DNA of 64,000 nt from Cephalotrichum gorgonifer (taxonomy: Eukaryota; Ascomycota; Sordariomycetes; Microascales; Microascaceae), in assembly GCA_900312665.1 (NCBI GenBank), contig ONZQ02000008.1, positions 1,677,713-1,741,712 of the forward strand. The letters run 5' to 3'. The translations under genes were made by a program, and so were the position numbers. The notes under the pieces are model-generated. The model did no database searches and was not told the DNA's origin. It worked only from the letters and a program-made list of their open reading frames with translations. Positions 20,473-31,529 of the stretch are shown here, piece after piece. Within the stretch, counting starts at the first letter, position 1. Each line of letters starts with the position of its first letter.

Positions 20473-22822
20473 TCACGCCGCCTCTGGACGCAACCAATCA
20501 AACGTATCCAGCAGGTCAAAGTTGAAGTCGAACTGAGCAGATGTATCCGGCTCGAAGATATCCGGGATCCCGTCCGAGTACGCGGCCGGATTAAGCGCGC
20601 GGTCGAGGACGCGCTGGATGACGACGCTACACGACGCGCACATGTCCGCGTTCGGCGCGCACGGCTTGATCCAATCCAGGAAGCCGACGAGTAGGCTCAA
20701 CTTCTGGATTATGCTCGACCGAGTGATTTCCGGCTTCGCGTGTTGACCGTTCTTCATCGTCGGCTTGAGGAGCTCGAGGCAGAGGATGCCGCCCGCCGGC
20801 GCGGCGTATGCCATGACCTTGGAATTCCGTGTTAGCGTTCCGATGCTGAAAGGGGGAGAAGGGGGCCATGCGCTTGCGATGAGTGCGTCCGGTACGGGAA
20901 GACTCACGAGCCATTCGCAGTCGTCTCTCATCGGGGAGAGCCTGTCTATGTGTGTCCAGAACGGCAAGGTGTTTGATAACATTTCGAAGCTTATGGCTAT
21001 GAGGTCGGACCGGTCTTCTTTTCCGTGGCGGAGTAGGAGCCTCTCAATGAAGAGGTTGGTTTGGAGGTGTTCTAGGTAGACAATAAGCCTCGCGTAGAGC
21101 GTACATGGGTCAATGCTGAGGTCGTGCAAGTCGGCGGGCTTATAATGCAGGATGCTCGGGAGCGATTCAAAAGTCCGGGTGGCGCGTGTCTTCTTCTCTC
21201 TATGCCCGCAGTACATTAGCCTGGCCACCACTAATGATTTACACATGGTCGGTACTTACAGGATTGTGTCAACAGTGGTTGTTTGCCGGTACCCCAAGGC
21301 GATCCGGAACGCTTCCTCCCGAGCTTGCGACAGAAGTGCCCTTGCCCGGGTGAAGGTCGCCGATCTTATCTCGGGGGGCTGGACCTTCCATCCATTACTA
21401 TCAAGGGCTTGGACAGCCTTGGCCAGCGATGCCTTGTCCAGGAGAAGTTCCTCGGGAGTTAGGTCGAGGGGCATGGGGGTGGAGCAATACGCGCTGCTCA
21501 AGAGGGGTGGTCTTCCTGTGAATGAGACCGTTATCATGTCCATGTTATAAACACAGTGGAATATGCAACGTCTGAACTCAGAGGATAGGGTTGCCTCATA
21601 TGTTGGAGAACTCTGTTCGGCGTGGAGGCCGAGGAATGTGGCGAGGGCGACGGTATCGCAGTGAGCTCTCCACGTACGAAGACCTAGAATGTGTCAGTAA
21701 GATAGCTACCCACTAACGTAACTCTGCAGTTCAGATGACGGGAGATGCTGCGACTTACTGGCGTCCCCAGAGAACATCGACTCCGCGACAGAGTGTTTCT
21801 GGCTAACATATAACAAGAGGCTGGTCCCCGAGGAAAACTCGGTGCATATTTCAAGACAGAGGCGAAGGCTCTCTCTCGTGCCCATTTGCCATCCAGTGAA
21901 CTTTGATATGCTGCGATACGTGTAGCGGGGGTTGAACGGTTCTGGATTGTGCAAGTCCCAGAATGCGAAGAGAATCCCGATGGACTCCCATCGCAGATTC
22001 TCGCCGATAAACTGGTTAATCCAAGACTTGGCGTCGGGTTCTCTCTCGGAGAATACGCGCGCCGTGTTGGAGCATAACTTCCTAGCCACCATCTCTAGCT
22101 GCCCCAGGTTCCTTTCCTTCCCGAGATACTGCCCTAGCGTATCATAGAGAGAGCGGAGTATCATCTTGGCCACCATGTGGGGAAAAGTATCAAACGGGGT
22201 GGTGAAATTCCTGAACTGCTCGAATCCCCGTGTCGGTTCTGGGACGCTGGCCAGTATCCGAAGACATGTCTCGAGGGTCCTGCGAGAAATATTATGAGAT
22301 ATGTCTGACGGGTCTTTTTCCCTGGAGACCTCTTCCGACATGTATGCTGTACCGGGCTCGTACAGCACGTTTTCCGTCTCTTCGTAGACAGAGCTGAAGC
22401 TGGTGTAGCCGAGGTAGCCAATGGATGCGGTTGCCGCCGGCTTCGAAACCTCACGGGCGTTCTGCAATGGGGCAGGAGCCTCGTAGGGCGGCGGGGATGG
22501 GCGGACTGGGGAGGGGGAGGAGGGAGTTGGCAGGGGCCGCGGCGAGCGGGCGGACGTCACATCGGCGTCGGGAACCGAGAAGCTCCACTGCTTATCGTTT
22601 GATACGACATACACGCAGTCACCATCTTGCTTTCGTTTCTTGCAGCGCTGGCATATCGGGTGGGTATGGTCGCACGCTACTTTGCGTTTCCTGCATGGCT
22701 TCGTGGCTCATGAGCGATTACGCCTAAGAAACTCGCTGACAGCGAGGGGGGCTAAGGGGTGAGTTTCTCACTTCACAAGCCTGGGGCCGACCATTCGGCC
22801 GGCGAAATACGGGGGTGTCCAT
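20473..22822 (-). CDS. Zn(II)2Cys6 fungal transcription factor
   Basis: Five exons (22822-22772, 22698-21759, 21683-21260, 21199-20908, 20817-20473) join to 683 residues. Exon 1 is short and ends in the first cysteine of the binuclear zinc cluster, completed by exon 2. The rebuilt motif is ACEPCRKRKVACD followed by HTHPICQRC and a final DCVY, that is CX2CX6CX6CX2CX8C at about residues 16-43, the classic GAL4-type DNA-binding domain. A Pro/Ser-rich linker follows, then a long helical middle region of the fungal-specific regulatory type, with the frequently seen APAGGILCLELL segment near the C-terminus, and an acidic/aromatic tail (FDFNFDLLDTFDWL) that could activate transcription. The 90-bp last intron is a multiple of three but has good donor, branch and acceptor sites. 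It lies 2 kb from the transporter/AnmK/MurQ block, so it is a candidate local regulator; this is unproven. Confidence 0.88.
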
Positions 22823-23432
22823 TGTGAAGGAGGTGACGCAACGGATCGTGAAGCGAGATTAGGACGGGGACCCGGAGAATGAGATATTGGTGAGAAGGAG
22901 GATGGAGAGACGGCCTCGGCTTCGGCTTCGGCTTGGGGTTCATTCTTCGGCTTGAAATCCTGACAAATGCAGTGGGGTAAGCTAATCCGACCAATACGAG
23001 GAGGCGCCGATCCGGCTCCGGTGGATGACACATTCGGCGAAATGTTCTCCGCCTCCACCCCGCCCTAGTCTATATCGAGTAGAGTAGCATTGGGGTGGTT
23101 CCGAAGGGTGGTCAGAGTGTGTTTTGTCTGACGTGGACTGTGCTTATACTGAGAATTACGCGTAATGGGCATCAATCATGGCCGACCTAAGGCAGCCAGG
23201 AAGGAGAACGGTTGAAAATAGGAATGAAATTAAGGACATATCTGGTTTTCGAAAAAAAAAAAAATGAAATCTAAAGACATTAAAACGCATCATCACTCAT
23301 GTCGACCCCAACCGGGTAGCTTATCCGCATGTGGATCCTGATCCAATGACCAGCTTCTGCTGAACCACCACCCACACCAGCTTCTGCTGAACCACCACCC
23401 ACCTTTCCTCCACTTTTCCAGCCCCGACGTGC
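22823..23432. other. Upstream region of the Zn2Cys6 gene
   Basis: No gene is supported. The GGCTTC-type hexamer run near 22917-22936 and an A-tract near 23250 are simple-sequence features. A perfect 27-bp tandem duplication is listed separately. Confidence 0.55.
23349..23402. repeat. Perfect 27-bp tandem duplication
   Basis: Two adjacent identical 27-bp copies begin with ACCAGCTTCTGCTG and end with ACCACCCAC. They lie just beyond the stop codon of the small minus-strand gene. The unit length is a multiple of three, but no reading frame across it is supported. Confidence 0.9.
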
Positions 23433-23702
23433 TTAGCGCGGACTCATTAATGGGTCCACGCCGAATGAGTTTTGTGACGGCGGAAGCTTGAAGAAGTTCT
23501 TGGCCTTCTGCCCCAATGACGGTTTTGCGTACGAGGCCTGAGCAGCACCCTTGTCGTATGAGTAGGTAGTCGACTCCGAGTAAGTGGAAGCGGACGATGC
23601 TTGGACTTGGTTTGAGGCTGTGCTGGTCGAAGGCGCGGCGCGAGCTTCGCGAGATTTCTTCGCTTGCATCTTGGCCCAAACGTACTCTGGCGGGACGGAC
23701 AT
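23433..23702 (-). CDS. Small Ser/Ala-rich protein of unknown function
   Basis: This is an 89-residue open frame without introns. It starts MSVPPEYVWAKMQAKKSREA, then has a Ser/Thr/Ala-rich low-complexity middle and a basic segment (LGQKAKNFFKLP) near residue 70. There is no signal peptide and no membrane segment. The N-terminal PPEYVWAKMQA pattern looks like that of short uncharacterised proteins common in filamentous fungi, but I cannot name a family. An in-frame ATG 22 codons upstream would extend it; I prefer the inner ATG because the extra residues look like UTR sequence. Upstream DNA carries 13-bp repeats (GCAAGAGATGATT) near 23877-23905. Confidence 0.5.
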   Translation of the reverse strand: MSVPPEYVWAKMQAKKSREARAAPSTSTASNQVQASSASTYSESTTYSYDKGAAQASYAKPSLGQKAKNFFKLPPSQNSFGVDPLMSPR

Positions 23703-24960
23703 GGTGATGTAGGTGGTAGGGAAGTAAGAACTTGGGTGTATAGTGAGGGTATTCCTCGTGAGCGACAAGATATTGGAAGAGGCGTGGTAGGTGTTCTTTC
23801 AGTGTAGACTATGTTTGGTGTTTGACCGTTTCGTAAATGCTGGTTGCGGGATACTCGTATGAGTTAGAGTGACTGCAAGAGATGATTGCAAGAGATGATT
23901 GCAAGAGTGGATATGGAGATGTGATGTGAGTGAAGTGGAAGCATGAATCGAGGGCCATGAGTGTTATATATTCATGGAAACTTGGTCTCTAACCGCGTAA
24001 TCTACTTGCGTGTACTTCCCGCCGAATGACTCCGACTATGAATCACTCGATGTTGCAGGGCGTGGGTGTCAAGCGGTGGATGACACAACCTTCAGCTTCG
24101 CCGCCTTGTGCATATTCCCGCCGAAAGTACTGTATTGAATTCACACATGCCGTTAATATTGGCCCGAGTCCGAGGTCGGTCATCAGGCAAAGAGTACACC
24201 TACCCTACTCAAAGACAAGCTTCTTACTAATTCCCCGCGCCCTGCGAGGAAGGATTGTGCCCCGCCTGTATGCAACGGGTGGTCGGTGGGCGCTTGGTTA
24301 AGCTCAAGCCGAAGCCGAAGCCGAGCCTTATGGGTCTGTTGTGTCATCACAAATGACACAGCCGCCGATAACTGCTTCTCCTTCGTAGGGCGGCGGTGAC
24401 ATTGCTCGGTCCTCATTGGCTAGTTACGGATTGGGTCAAACCTCGAAGAATCTTTCATGGCTCAAAATTTGTGTGGGCCTGGACACATTAATAATTGGAC
24501 GCCTTTTGGGGGACTAGCATGTAATAATTGTTTTCACTTGTAACAGGGGTATGAGCTGGATGATGACACGCGAAGGGTTGCATCGAACCCGTTTTCCATC
24601 TTCTAATAACCATGCTACTTTTCACCATGGTTCGCTGTAGCTACAAAAATAGTGCTTCATAGATCGTCCATTGCTTGGCCCACATGTGGCAGTGCAATTT
24701 CTAGCCTCACTATCCGAGAACGGATTTGTAAAGCGGGCCTTCCAGGTGCATGCAGTATCCCGGCTGTCAATGAATTCGGTTTTTTTTATCCCTTATGATT
24801 CAATATTACTTAGAATAGTAGATGGACCTGAGAATTTGTGAGATCACGCAACAAGAAACCAGAGCGGTAGTGGTGGTAAAGCTTCTAATCTGAAAATTAG
24901 CATCAGTTCTGCCAGCTTCCCACCCCCCCAGCTTGGTCCCCAGCGTGCATGGCCGGCTCG
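23703..24960. other. Intergenic, no supported gene
   Basis: This holds the upstream region of the small gene, including short GCAAGAGATGATT repeats near 23877-23905, and the 3' flank of the alpha/beta hydrolase. I see no coding signal. Confidence 0.55.
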
Positions 24961-26276
24961 CTAAACCCGTTGACCTGCCCAAAGTGTGGACAGCGCAACT
25001 GCTATTTCGCTTGCCCTAGTCATGATAATCTCGTGGCCGGCATCCATCACAAGAAACTCCACCAAGTCACCCCCCAAGACTGCCGTCGCATCTGCCTGGA
25101 GCTCCTCTTCAATAATTACCTGATCCGTGCGGCCGAGGATGAAGAGGACTTTCTCCCCGCTTGGAGGTAGGCATCTCCCTTTGTCAGATTCTAGTTTGAG
25201 GTTTCTCAGCTTGCCAGAGAGCTCCGACCACAGCGCCTGTTGCTCGAAGATTGGTGCGTGGCGCATGCTGCTCATGAAGGCCGGGATGAAGCCGGGATGC
25301 TGGGAGATTTGCCACGCCATCGTCTGCTCGACCGTGAGTCCCGGTAGGAACTTGGATATCTCGGCGCCGTCGAAGCTGTCTCCCCCAGTAACGTCATGGG
25401 GGGGAGGAGAAGGACTGGTGGGCGGCGAGATGGACATCGGGGGCGATGAGATGCCGCCCCGGTTATCCGATTTTACCAGACACGATGCACCCCGGAATAA
25501 AGGTGAACTCGGCTGATAATCGCAATTAGGCGGAGCTAGGCGCTTCTTGATTAATCGCTGGAGCAGCCATTCAGGCAAGAGACCCGTTGAGTAGAGAAGC
25601 CGCTGCTTCCAACCCACATGGGTTTGTCGGATAAGTCCGCCGGGCGCGACTAAGGTCAGGGACTTGATGGTGGCGGGAAAGAACCGTGTAAATGCGGCTG
25701 CAAGTGCTCCGCCGAAGGAGTATCCGATGAGATGAAAGGACCTGTCTCCAAGCCAGGGAAGGGCCGAGGATGCCAGAGCGAATAGTATCTGGGTAGTGTA
25801 GAGTCGGATGTCATGATTCGGCCCAGCAGGGTTTTCAGAATATCCACGCCCGAAAAGATCTTTAACCTGGTTAGTTCTTGTCCGTTATTCGCTCGATACG
25901 GGAGTCTGTACACCGTCTTCTAATAGGACGTACCAAATATTAGAACCCGATGCCCCCGAAGAGCCAATTCATCGGCGAGGTTGCTCACTGTCAAGACGGG
26001 GGCGGAAATCCCGTGTAGAAGCAGGACTTTCTCCCCATCGATAGGTCCCCACTCATATACTCGGATCGTCCCAAAGGGTGTCTCGACATTTCGGCCACCA
26101 GGGATTACGTCTTGAAGGTAGGCTCCTTCTACAGGAAGATGGTGTTCTTGCCGAGGGTAAATGCTTGCAAGGGTGGCGGCTCCGCGGCAGTGCAGATTAT
26201 ATGCCCGTAAACAGGCACCAGCGGCAAACAGAAAGGCACTACCAAGTACAAGCCGGCTGCTAAGTTTTGTAATCAT
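24961..26276 (-). CDS. Alpha/beta hydrolase, membrane-anchored
   Basis: Two exons (26276-25934, 25859-24961; intron 74 bp) give 413 residues. The N-terminus has a hydrophobic segment (LVLGSAFLFAAGACLRA, about 9-25) that could be a signal anchor. The fold is clear: VLLLHGIS with the oxyanion-hole HG, then LFGRGYSENP at the exon junction, and the nucleophile elbow GYSFGG. Near the C-terminus lie FILGRTDQVI, with a candidate catalytic Asp, and DAGHEI, with the catalytic His. A long Pro/Ser-rich insertion sits in the lid region. Such proteins act as esterases, lipases or epoxide-hydrolase relatives; the substrate is unknown. The first in-frame ATG is at 26276; upstream of it the frame is open but has no ATG. 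Confidence 0.82.
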
Positions 26277-26677
26277 GCTCGGTACTTCGACACCTATGCT
26301 TTTGAGTGGGATGAACGCTAATGTAAGGATGCCATTCAAAGAAATAATTAGAAGTTGTTACCCCGCTTGTTAGCTCCACATGGCGGCGGGCGCCTCTATT
26401 ACGGCCTTCTCCTGACAACTACCCACTTTGTTTGCCGGCCTGTCGCGTAAGCTCAAGGGATACTACATACGGGACTATTACCATCGCCTTCTCTCGCCTG
26501 CTCACACACCTGCGCCGCATCAGAATAATAAACCCTAACTGCTTCAGTAATCATACGGTCCACCGTGTTCAGTTTCGCTCCAACCAACTGAAGTTCCATC
26601 CCGATCATCAACCACAGTATACCCACGGAGAAACGTAGGCCCCAATTGGGTATTCCCCTTCCAAGAACGTCCATCTG

Positions 26678-27204
26678 CTATACTTGGGATTCCACTTGGC
26701 CCAGTGCCATGTCGACCTGGTGGAGGTCTTTGAGAGCCTTCATCCGGTCAATATCCTCCTCCATGTCTAGGGCGAGGCCTGCTAGGTAATTGACATTCTT
26801 GTCTCCCAACAGGTGAATTAGCTGGCCCACGTCGCCCGTATCCATCACTGTAATTACAGACTGCGTGAGTTCTTCCAGTCCTCCCGCGCGCCGCCGTAGA
26901 ACGTATTCACGGTTTCACCCTTCGCTTTATTCATACCCTCTATCTGTTTGCCAAGCGGCTTTACCAGAGTAGAGAGCGCGGGGCGGTAACAGGATGGACC
27001 GGAGCTAGTGGGCAGGGTGCTTAGGAACTTCTAGTATGCTGCCGTAGAAGTATTTAGGGTGTTTAAAGCGGGCTGGAGAGAGTGTGTACCTGGTGCACTA
27101 GCAAATGCACTCGTGTTAGGGAATTGTCATAAAACATTGAGAACCGATTCGGCGTCCTTTATGACGACCCCGAACTTGATGGCTACCGAAACCATCTCGC
27201 TCAT
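26678..27204 (-). pseudogene. Broken gene for a helical/coiled-coil protein
   Basis: Several short stretches read like protein but in different frames. MSEMVSVAIKFGVVIKDAES (from 27204) ends in a stop. A second piece with VKPLGKQIEGMNKAKGE has an in-frame TAG upstream. A third piece, GGLEELTQSVITVMDTGDVG and onwards, ends in a stop at 26678 and is one frame off the second. The parts are rich in charged residues and heptad-like Leu/Ile/Val. Either introns I could not place or a stop plus a frameshift separate them; the TAG and the shift inside an otherwise continuous stretch favour decay. I do not recognise the family. It lies directly behind the monooxygenase stop codon. Confidence 0.45.
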
Positions 27205-27245
27205 ACCTCCTCGCCCTTTTGCGAGGCCAAGTTGTATGTTCCCTG

Positions 27246-28916
27246 CTATTTCTCGCAATATACATTAAGCCAATCCACCAGATCATCCAGATGCGACCCG
27301 AAATCAATGCACGCCACATAAGTATCCGGGCGTATGAACACATATCCCGGCTTGTCAAACCCATAGGCCGCGTGTACCTTGTCCTTCACGTCTAACAGAC
27401 CCAACTCGTCTCCGGCATCCAAAGCGTAGATCCTATGAATATCCACCTCCCCAAAGTCCTTCCCCGCGAAGACGTCCGCCAACCGAACAGAAATAGACTC
27501 CATCTCCTCGGGCTCCATGCATTGGGCGCCGACGCCGGAAAACAAGATCAGGTGGTGCCTGTCCCCCTTACACGTCTCCAAAAGCCACTTCTCCTCGCCG
27601 TCGGGAGTCGTTACTTTGCCATCTGGAGCCCTGTCTCCCCCTTTGACGAGCTGCGTACCCATTGAAGATCTGGTGATTGAGCTTAGGCGGTACCGGATGC
27701 CCAGCTCCGTGATGAAGCGGAAAGCGCTCTGTCGGTTCTTTGGATTCGATAGCAGCCAGGGTAAAATCCAGGTGGCGAATAAATTGCGAAAGATGCGCCA
27801 GAAGAAGTTTGTCGACGAGCCGTATCCGAACAGGCGATCGGTGCCCTCCAACAACTTCATACCAACACGGTGCCTCTCCTCGTTGTAGGTATCCAGCCAC
27901 TCCTTCCTCGCCTCCTGTCCCCGCCTCTCCTTTGAAATGCTGTGCACGAGCTTCCATCCCAGATTTATGGCATCCTGGATCCCAGTATTCATCCCTTGTC
28001 CTCCTGCGGGACTGTGAATGTGAGCTGCGTCACCTGCGACGAAGAGTCTCCCGTTGCGGTAGTTGTTCGCCCCTCGGTGGTGCAATCTGAAGCTGGCCAG
28101 CCAGATAGGGTCATACAACTTGAATTCTCCTGGTGCCATCATGCGGAATATTTCCTCGAAATCTTCAAGCGTGGGGTCAGATTCAGGGCCGCGATCTCTC
28201 AGTAATTTGGGTGGGCGGCTGGCGACAAGACGTACGACACCTTCCTCCATCGGGAACAAGGCTAGGATTCCCGAAGGACCGAGGAAGGCGCTTATGGGTC
28301 GGGCGTCTATATCTCCCGACTCATCCCATCTAAGGTGCGCGTCGCATAAGGCGAAATCCTGCGGGTAGGGCGCTCCATCAAAAGATAGGCCGGCGGCATG
28401 GCGGACTGTGCTGTGGGCGCCGTCGCACCCGACAACATACCTACAGCGTAAACGCTCCGAGTTGCCGTCCTTGATGATGGTTACGCCGACACCGGATTCA
28501 TCCTGGGCGATCTCTTCCGCCACGGCGCCTCGCTCAATCTTCACACCGTAGGTTGATTCGAGGTGGGAGGACATGACTGCCTCCGTGTCCGCCTGAGAAA
28601 TCCAAAGTGGCGTAGGGAAAGCGGTGTTCTCGAAGCCGAGGCTATCGAATGTGAACTCGAACGTTTTCTTTTTGTTCACGTACATACGGGCTCCAGTCCC
28701 CGCTGTACCGCGTTGCAAGAGAGCATCGGTGATGCCATGGCGACGGAGGAGCTCGAGGCTTCGCGACTGGAGGACGAGAGCCCGGCTTTTGTCGGACGGG
28801 GTGATTAACTTCTCGAAGATGCGGAAAGATACGTCATTCAGGGCTAGTTCTAGGGCCATTGCTAGCCCAGTTGGACCCGCACCCACGATGATTACATCAA
28901 CCTGTGGATGCGCCAT
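27246..28916 (-). CDS. FAD-dependent aromatic monooxygenase (phenol hydroxylase/TfdB type)
   Basis: This single-exon gene encodes 556 residues. The three fingerprints of class A flavoprotein hydroxylases are all present: the N-terminal Rossmann GAGPTG (12-17), the DG motif GCDGAHSTVR (163-172) and the GD motif GDAAHIHSPAGGQGMN (295-310). The C-terminal third (about 400-556), with its FSGVGAQCMEPEE and RPDTYVACIDFGS segments, resembles the thioredoxin-like dimerisation domain of phenol 2-monooxygenases. The reaction class is NAD(P)H- and O2-dependent hydroxylation of an aromatic ring, most likely in the cytosol. The actual substrate could be a phenol from lignin or a secondary metabolite. The start is the first ATG, five codons before the beta-strand DVIIVGAG. 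Confidence 0.9.
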   Translation of the reverse strand: MAHPQVDVIIVGAGPTGLAMALELALNDVSFRIFEKLITPSDKSRALVLQSRSLELLRRHGITDALLQRGTAGTGARMYVNKKKTFEFTFDSLGFENTAFPTPLWISQADTEAVMSSHLESTYGVKIERGAVAEEIAQDESGVGVTIIKDGNSERLRCRYVVGCDGAHSTVRHAAGLSFDGAPYPQDFALCDAHLRWDESGDIDARPISAFLGPSGILALFPMEEGVVRLVASRPPKLLRDRGPESDPTLEDFEEIFRMMAPGEFKLYDPIWLASFRLHHRGANNYRNGRLFVAGDAAHIHSPAGGQGMNTGIQDAINLGWKLVHSISKERRGQEARKEWLDTYNEERHRVGMKLLEGTDRLFGYGSSTNFFWRIFRNLFATWILPWLLSNPKNRQSAFRFITELGIRYRLSSITRSSMGTQLVKGGDRAPDGKVTTPDGEEKWLLETCKGDRHHLILFSGVGAQCMEPEEMESISVRLADVFAGKDFGEVDIHRIYALDAGDELGLLDVKDKVHAAYGFDKPGYVFIRPDTYVACIDFGSHLDDLVDWLNVYCEK

Positions 28917-29757
28917 GATTCAGGTTCATAAAAATAAGAAGTTCCGAGATTGACCGAGAGCGATCTGGTCGACGATGCAGGCCCACGACATGCTATCAAT
29001 TTATGTTGATGTTTTATAGTAAGGCCGGCGTATTGTAGTGCCGTGATTAGCTTTCCACCTTTCGGGAACCACCAGACCCTTCACCTCACAATCACGTTCT
29101 ATCCCACCGTCCCTAAACCTATCGGCAAAATCGGCGAAGTCGGGGCCGGCGCGACGAAACGCGAAGTGCGAGTAAGCACTGTGGAAGGGGAGACTGCCTG
29201 ACAGCTGGAAACATCGGCGGACTCGGCGCCGATTGCTCCGCCTTTCGCGAGCAGGGTCACAAGACGACAACACAAAAGATCACAAGACCCAGAGTTTCGC
29301 AGGACCGTTGGATGAGAGCTACCGGGCAAAATTTCGACACATTTACTTCTCTGAGTGGGAGGCAAAGAGGAAGTGTTTCTGTTATGCTATGTCGAGACAT
29401 ATGGGCCTTAGGTGTGCGGAAACCGAGTGGTTGTTGAGGTTAATTAACTCGCATCCCAAAGAAGCATCCCAGTGCTTCACTTGGATGGCTGGGATCTTGT
29501 GGGATGTTAGCGCAGAACGGCACGGCATTAAAGGCCGACTGAGCTACGATCCGGAAGATTAGAAGGCCGAAGTGGCGACTATTATATTTCCCATCCCGAC
29601 ACAGTGATCTTAGCTATCGTTCAAGTTGTGGGAGTATCAATGGGTCCATGAAATCGCTGTAACCCAATTGGCGGAGATGCTCTATATCGCGAATATGTGC
29701 ACCCTACTCCGTACAATGTCACCAAGCCGAAGCAGATGATCCGTACCAGTAGTAGTA
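28917..29757. other. Intergenic; one doubtful small frame
   Basis: A plus-strand frame at 29233-29562 would encode 109 residues with several Cys, Trp and Arg, but it matches no family I know and has no clear gene context. I leave it uncalled. The first part is the upstream region of the monooxygenase. Confidence 0.5.
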
Positions 29758-31529
29758 CTAGGACTTGGCAAGGCCACGGCCCTCGGCATAGGCGTCCACG
29801 TCCGTCTCCGCGAATTTCCTCGCATTGATTTTCTTGTCAAATAAAACGTCGAGCTCCTCATAAGTCCTGTCCTTCATCTCCGGCAAGCGGAAGTACGACC
29901 AGGTAGCGGTGAGACCTGCAACGCCGGCCCAAAAGAACCCCGCCTTCCCCTTCCAATTCCACTCGATGGGGTTGAGCATGTAGGGGTTGAGGATGTTTCC
30001 GATGATCTGAACGCAGGCATATGTGTTCCTTGCGATCACGACTGTCTGGGGCCGCAGTTGCACGGCAGATGTCTCGGAAATAATGGCGTAAGCTATAGGG
30101 CCGACCGTCAGGGAGTAGATGAGCTTCCACACCAAGACGAAGGATACTTGGGCCCACATCGCCGCGGCCTTGGTCGATGCTGCGGAGCAGATGCCGACAA
30201 TCATGAGGCAGCAGCTAAGGGCCGCGATGCCGGAGGCGTAGAGCGTTCGGCGGCCGAAGTAGGAGATGAGAATCCACGAGATGCAGGTCCCTATGAACGC
30301 CATGGCTGTACTGCCGATACTGATTGAATATGAGTTCTTCGTATCCACTCCAGCCTGGAGGAAGAAGTAGGTTGGAGTATAGGCGAAGGCAGCACCCGCT
30401 AACTGCTGTCCGGCAAATACAACCATGCATATCTCGGTCCGGCGCAGGTTGCTGCCGCGGAAGCAATCAAGGTATCCTTGTCCTGATTGGATCTCGGATT
30501 CCAGCTGGATAGTGTGGCGGATCTGCGCTAGAGTGTTTCGGCACTCCTCCCGGGTCCGCGTAGAGAGCCTCGTGAGCGCTCTCTCAGCTTCCTCGTAGCG
30601 ACCCTTCTTTGCGAGCCACCATGGAGACTCTGGTGCGTATGCGATGGCGATCATGATTGGGACAGGCCACATCCACTGGATGGCAAGCGGCACACGCCAC
30701 GACCACTCGGTATCGTACTCCAACATGCCTCTGAGTACTCCGGCGCCTAGGAACTGGCCCATGGCCCAGCAGAGGTTGATATAGACGGTGAGGTACCCCC
30801 GGAGGGCAAGGGGGCATACCTCAGACGCGTAGGCCGGACCTGTCGTAGCGTAGACACCCCATGTGAATCCGCAGAGCATCTGACCCACCAGGAGCATCTC
30901 GACGCGGACAGCGAAGAATGATATGAAAATAAAGCCAGTCATTAATGCGAGCGCGACTCGCATGGTACGTCTGTAGCCATATTTGGAAGAGGCCCATCCG
31001 TTGATAAAGCCGCCGAGTACGACGCAGGCATTCGTGCCGCTTTGAAGTCCGGATTGCCACCCTCCGGTGAGTTGCCATGTGTCCTTTTCAGGGTACTGGT
31101 AGATAATTCGTTAGGTCGCTTCACTGGATATTGCGGGAGGAAAAACAAGTTTGATGTTAATAAGGGTGAGGAAGAATGGCGACGGGTCACTCACATAAGA
31201 GCCAAACTTTCTCTGGAATGTAGGGTAGCCGAAGAAATTAGACATCAAGCTAGGGGAGGTCAGTTGAATGAGGGGAAAGAACATCGGCGCCGTGGAGTAC
31301 GATACCTCTGGTCATAACCTTCCATGACGATAGTCAATGAAATGATGGCCGACCATGCGGCCGCTTTCCAGCTCTCCCGAATGGCTTGTTTGAAGGTGGT
31401 AGAGTGTTCGGCAGCCGAGGCAGCCTGGGCGTCTTGTACGGAGTGGAGGTTAGCCTTGGGGTCAACGTCGTCGTCGTGTTCGATATCGCCTGTGGCGGCG
31501 TCCCTCTTCTTTTCTACCGCAGAAGCCAT
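29758..31529 (-). CDS. MFS sugar transporter, maltose/alpha-glucoside permease type
   Basis: Three exons (31529-31306, 31249-31195, 31095-29758) join to 538 residues. An acidic cytoplasmic N-terminus is followed by 12 hydrophobic segments. Sugar-porter marks include IVMEGYDQSLMSNFFGYPTF in helix 1, the loop SSKYGYRRTM (motif A-like, G-R/K-R), the PESPWWLAKKGRYEEAE signature after helix 6, GQQLAG in helix 7 and LPEMKDRTYEELDVLF at the end. The GYDQSLMSNFFGYPTFQ pattern is typical of fungal H+-coupled maltose and general alpha-glucoside permeases. It is transcribed divergently from the GH31 enzyme with about 1.5 kb between them, which fits uptake and intracellular cleavage of an alpha-linked oligosaccharide. 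The exact sugar is not readable. Confidence 0.9.

Noticed and set aside
23349..23402. CRISPR-like or satellite array at the 27-bp repeat
   Set aside because: Only two directly adjacent copies without spacers, and the genome is fungal; a simple tandem duplication explains it.
24961..28916. Secondary-metabolite cluster (hydrolase plus FAD monooxygenase)
   Set aside because: No core synthase (PKS, NRPS, terpene) is present in the window, so two tailoring-type enzymes alone do not support a cluster.
29233..29562. 109-residue plus-strand frame
   Set aside because: No recognisable family and no supporting context; left uncalled.
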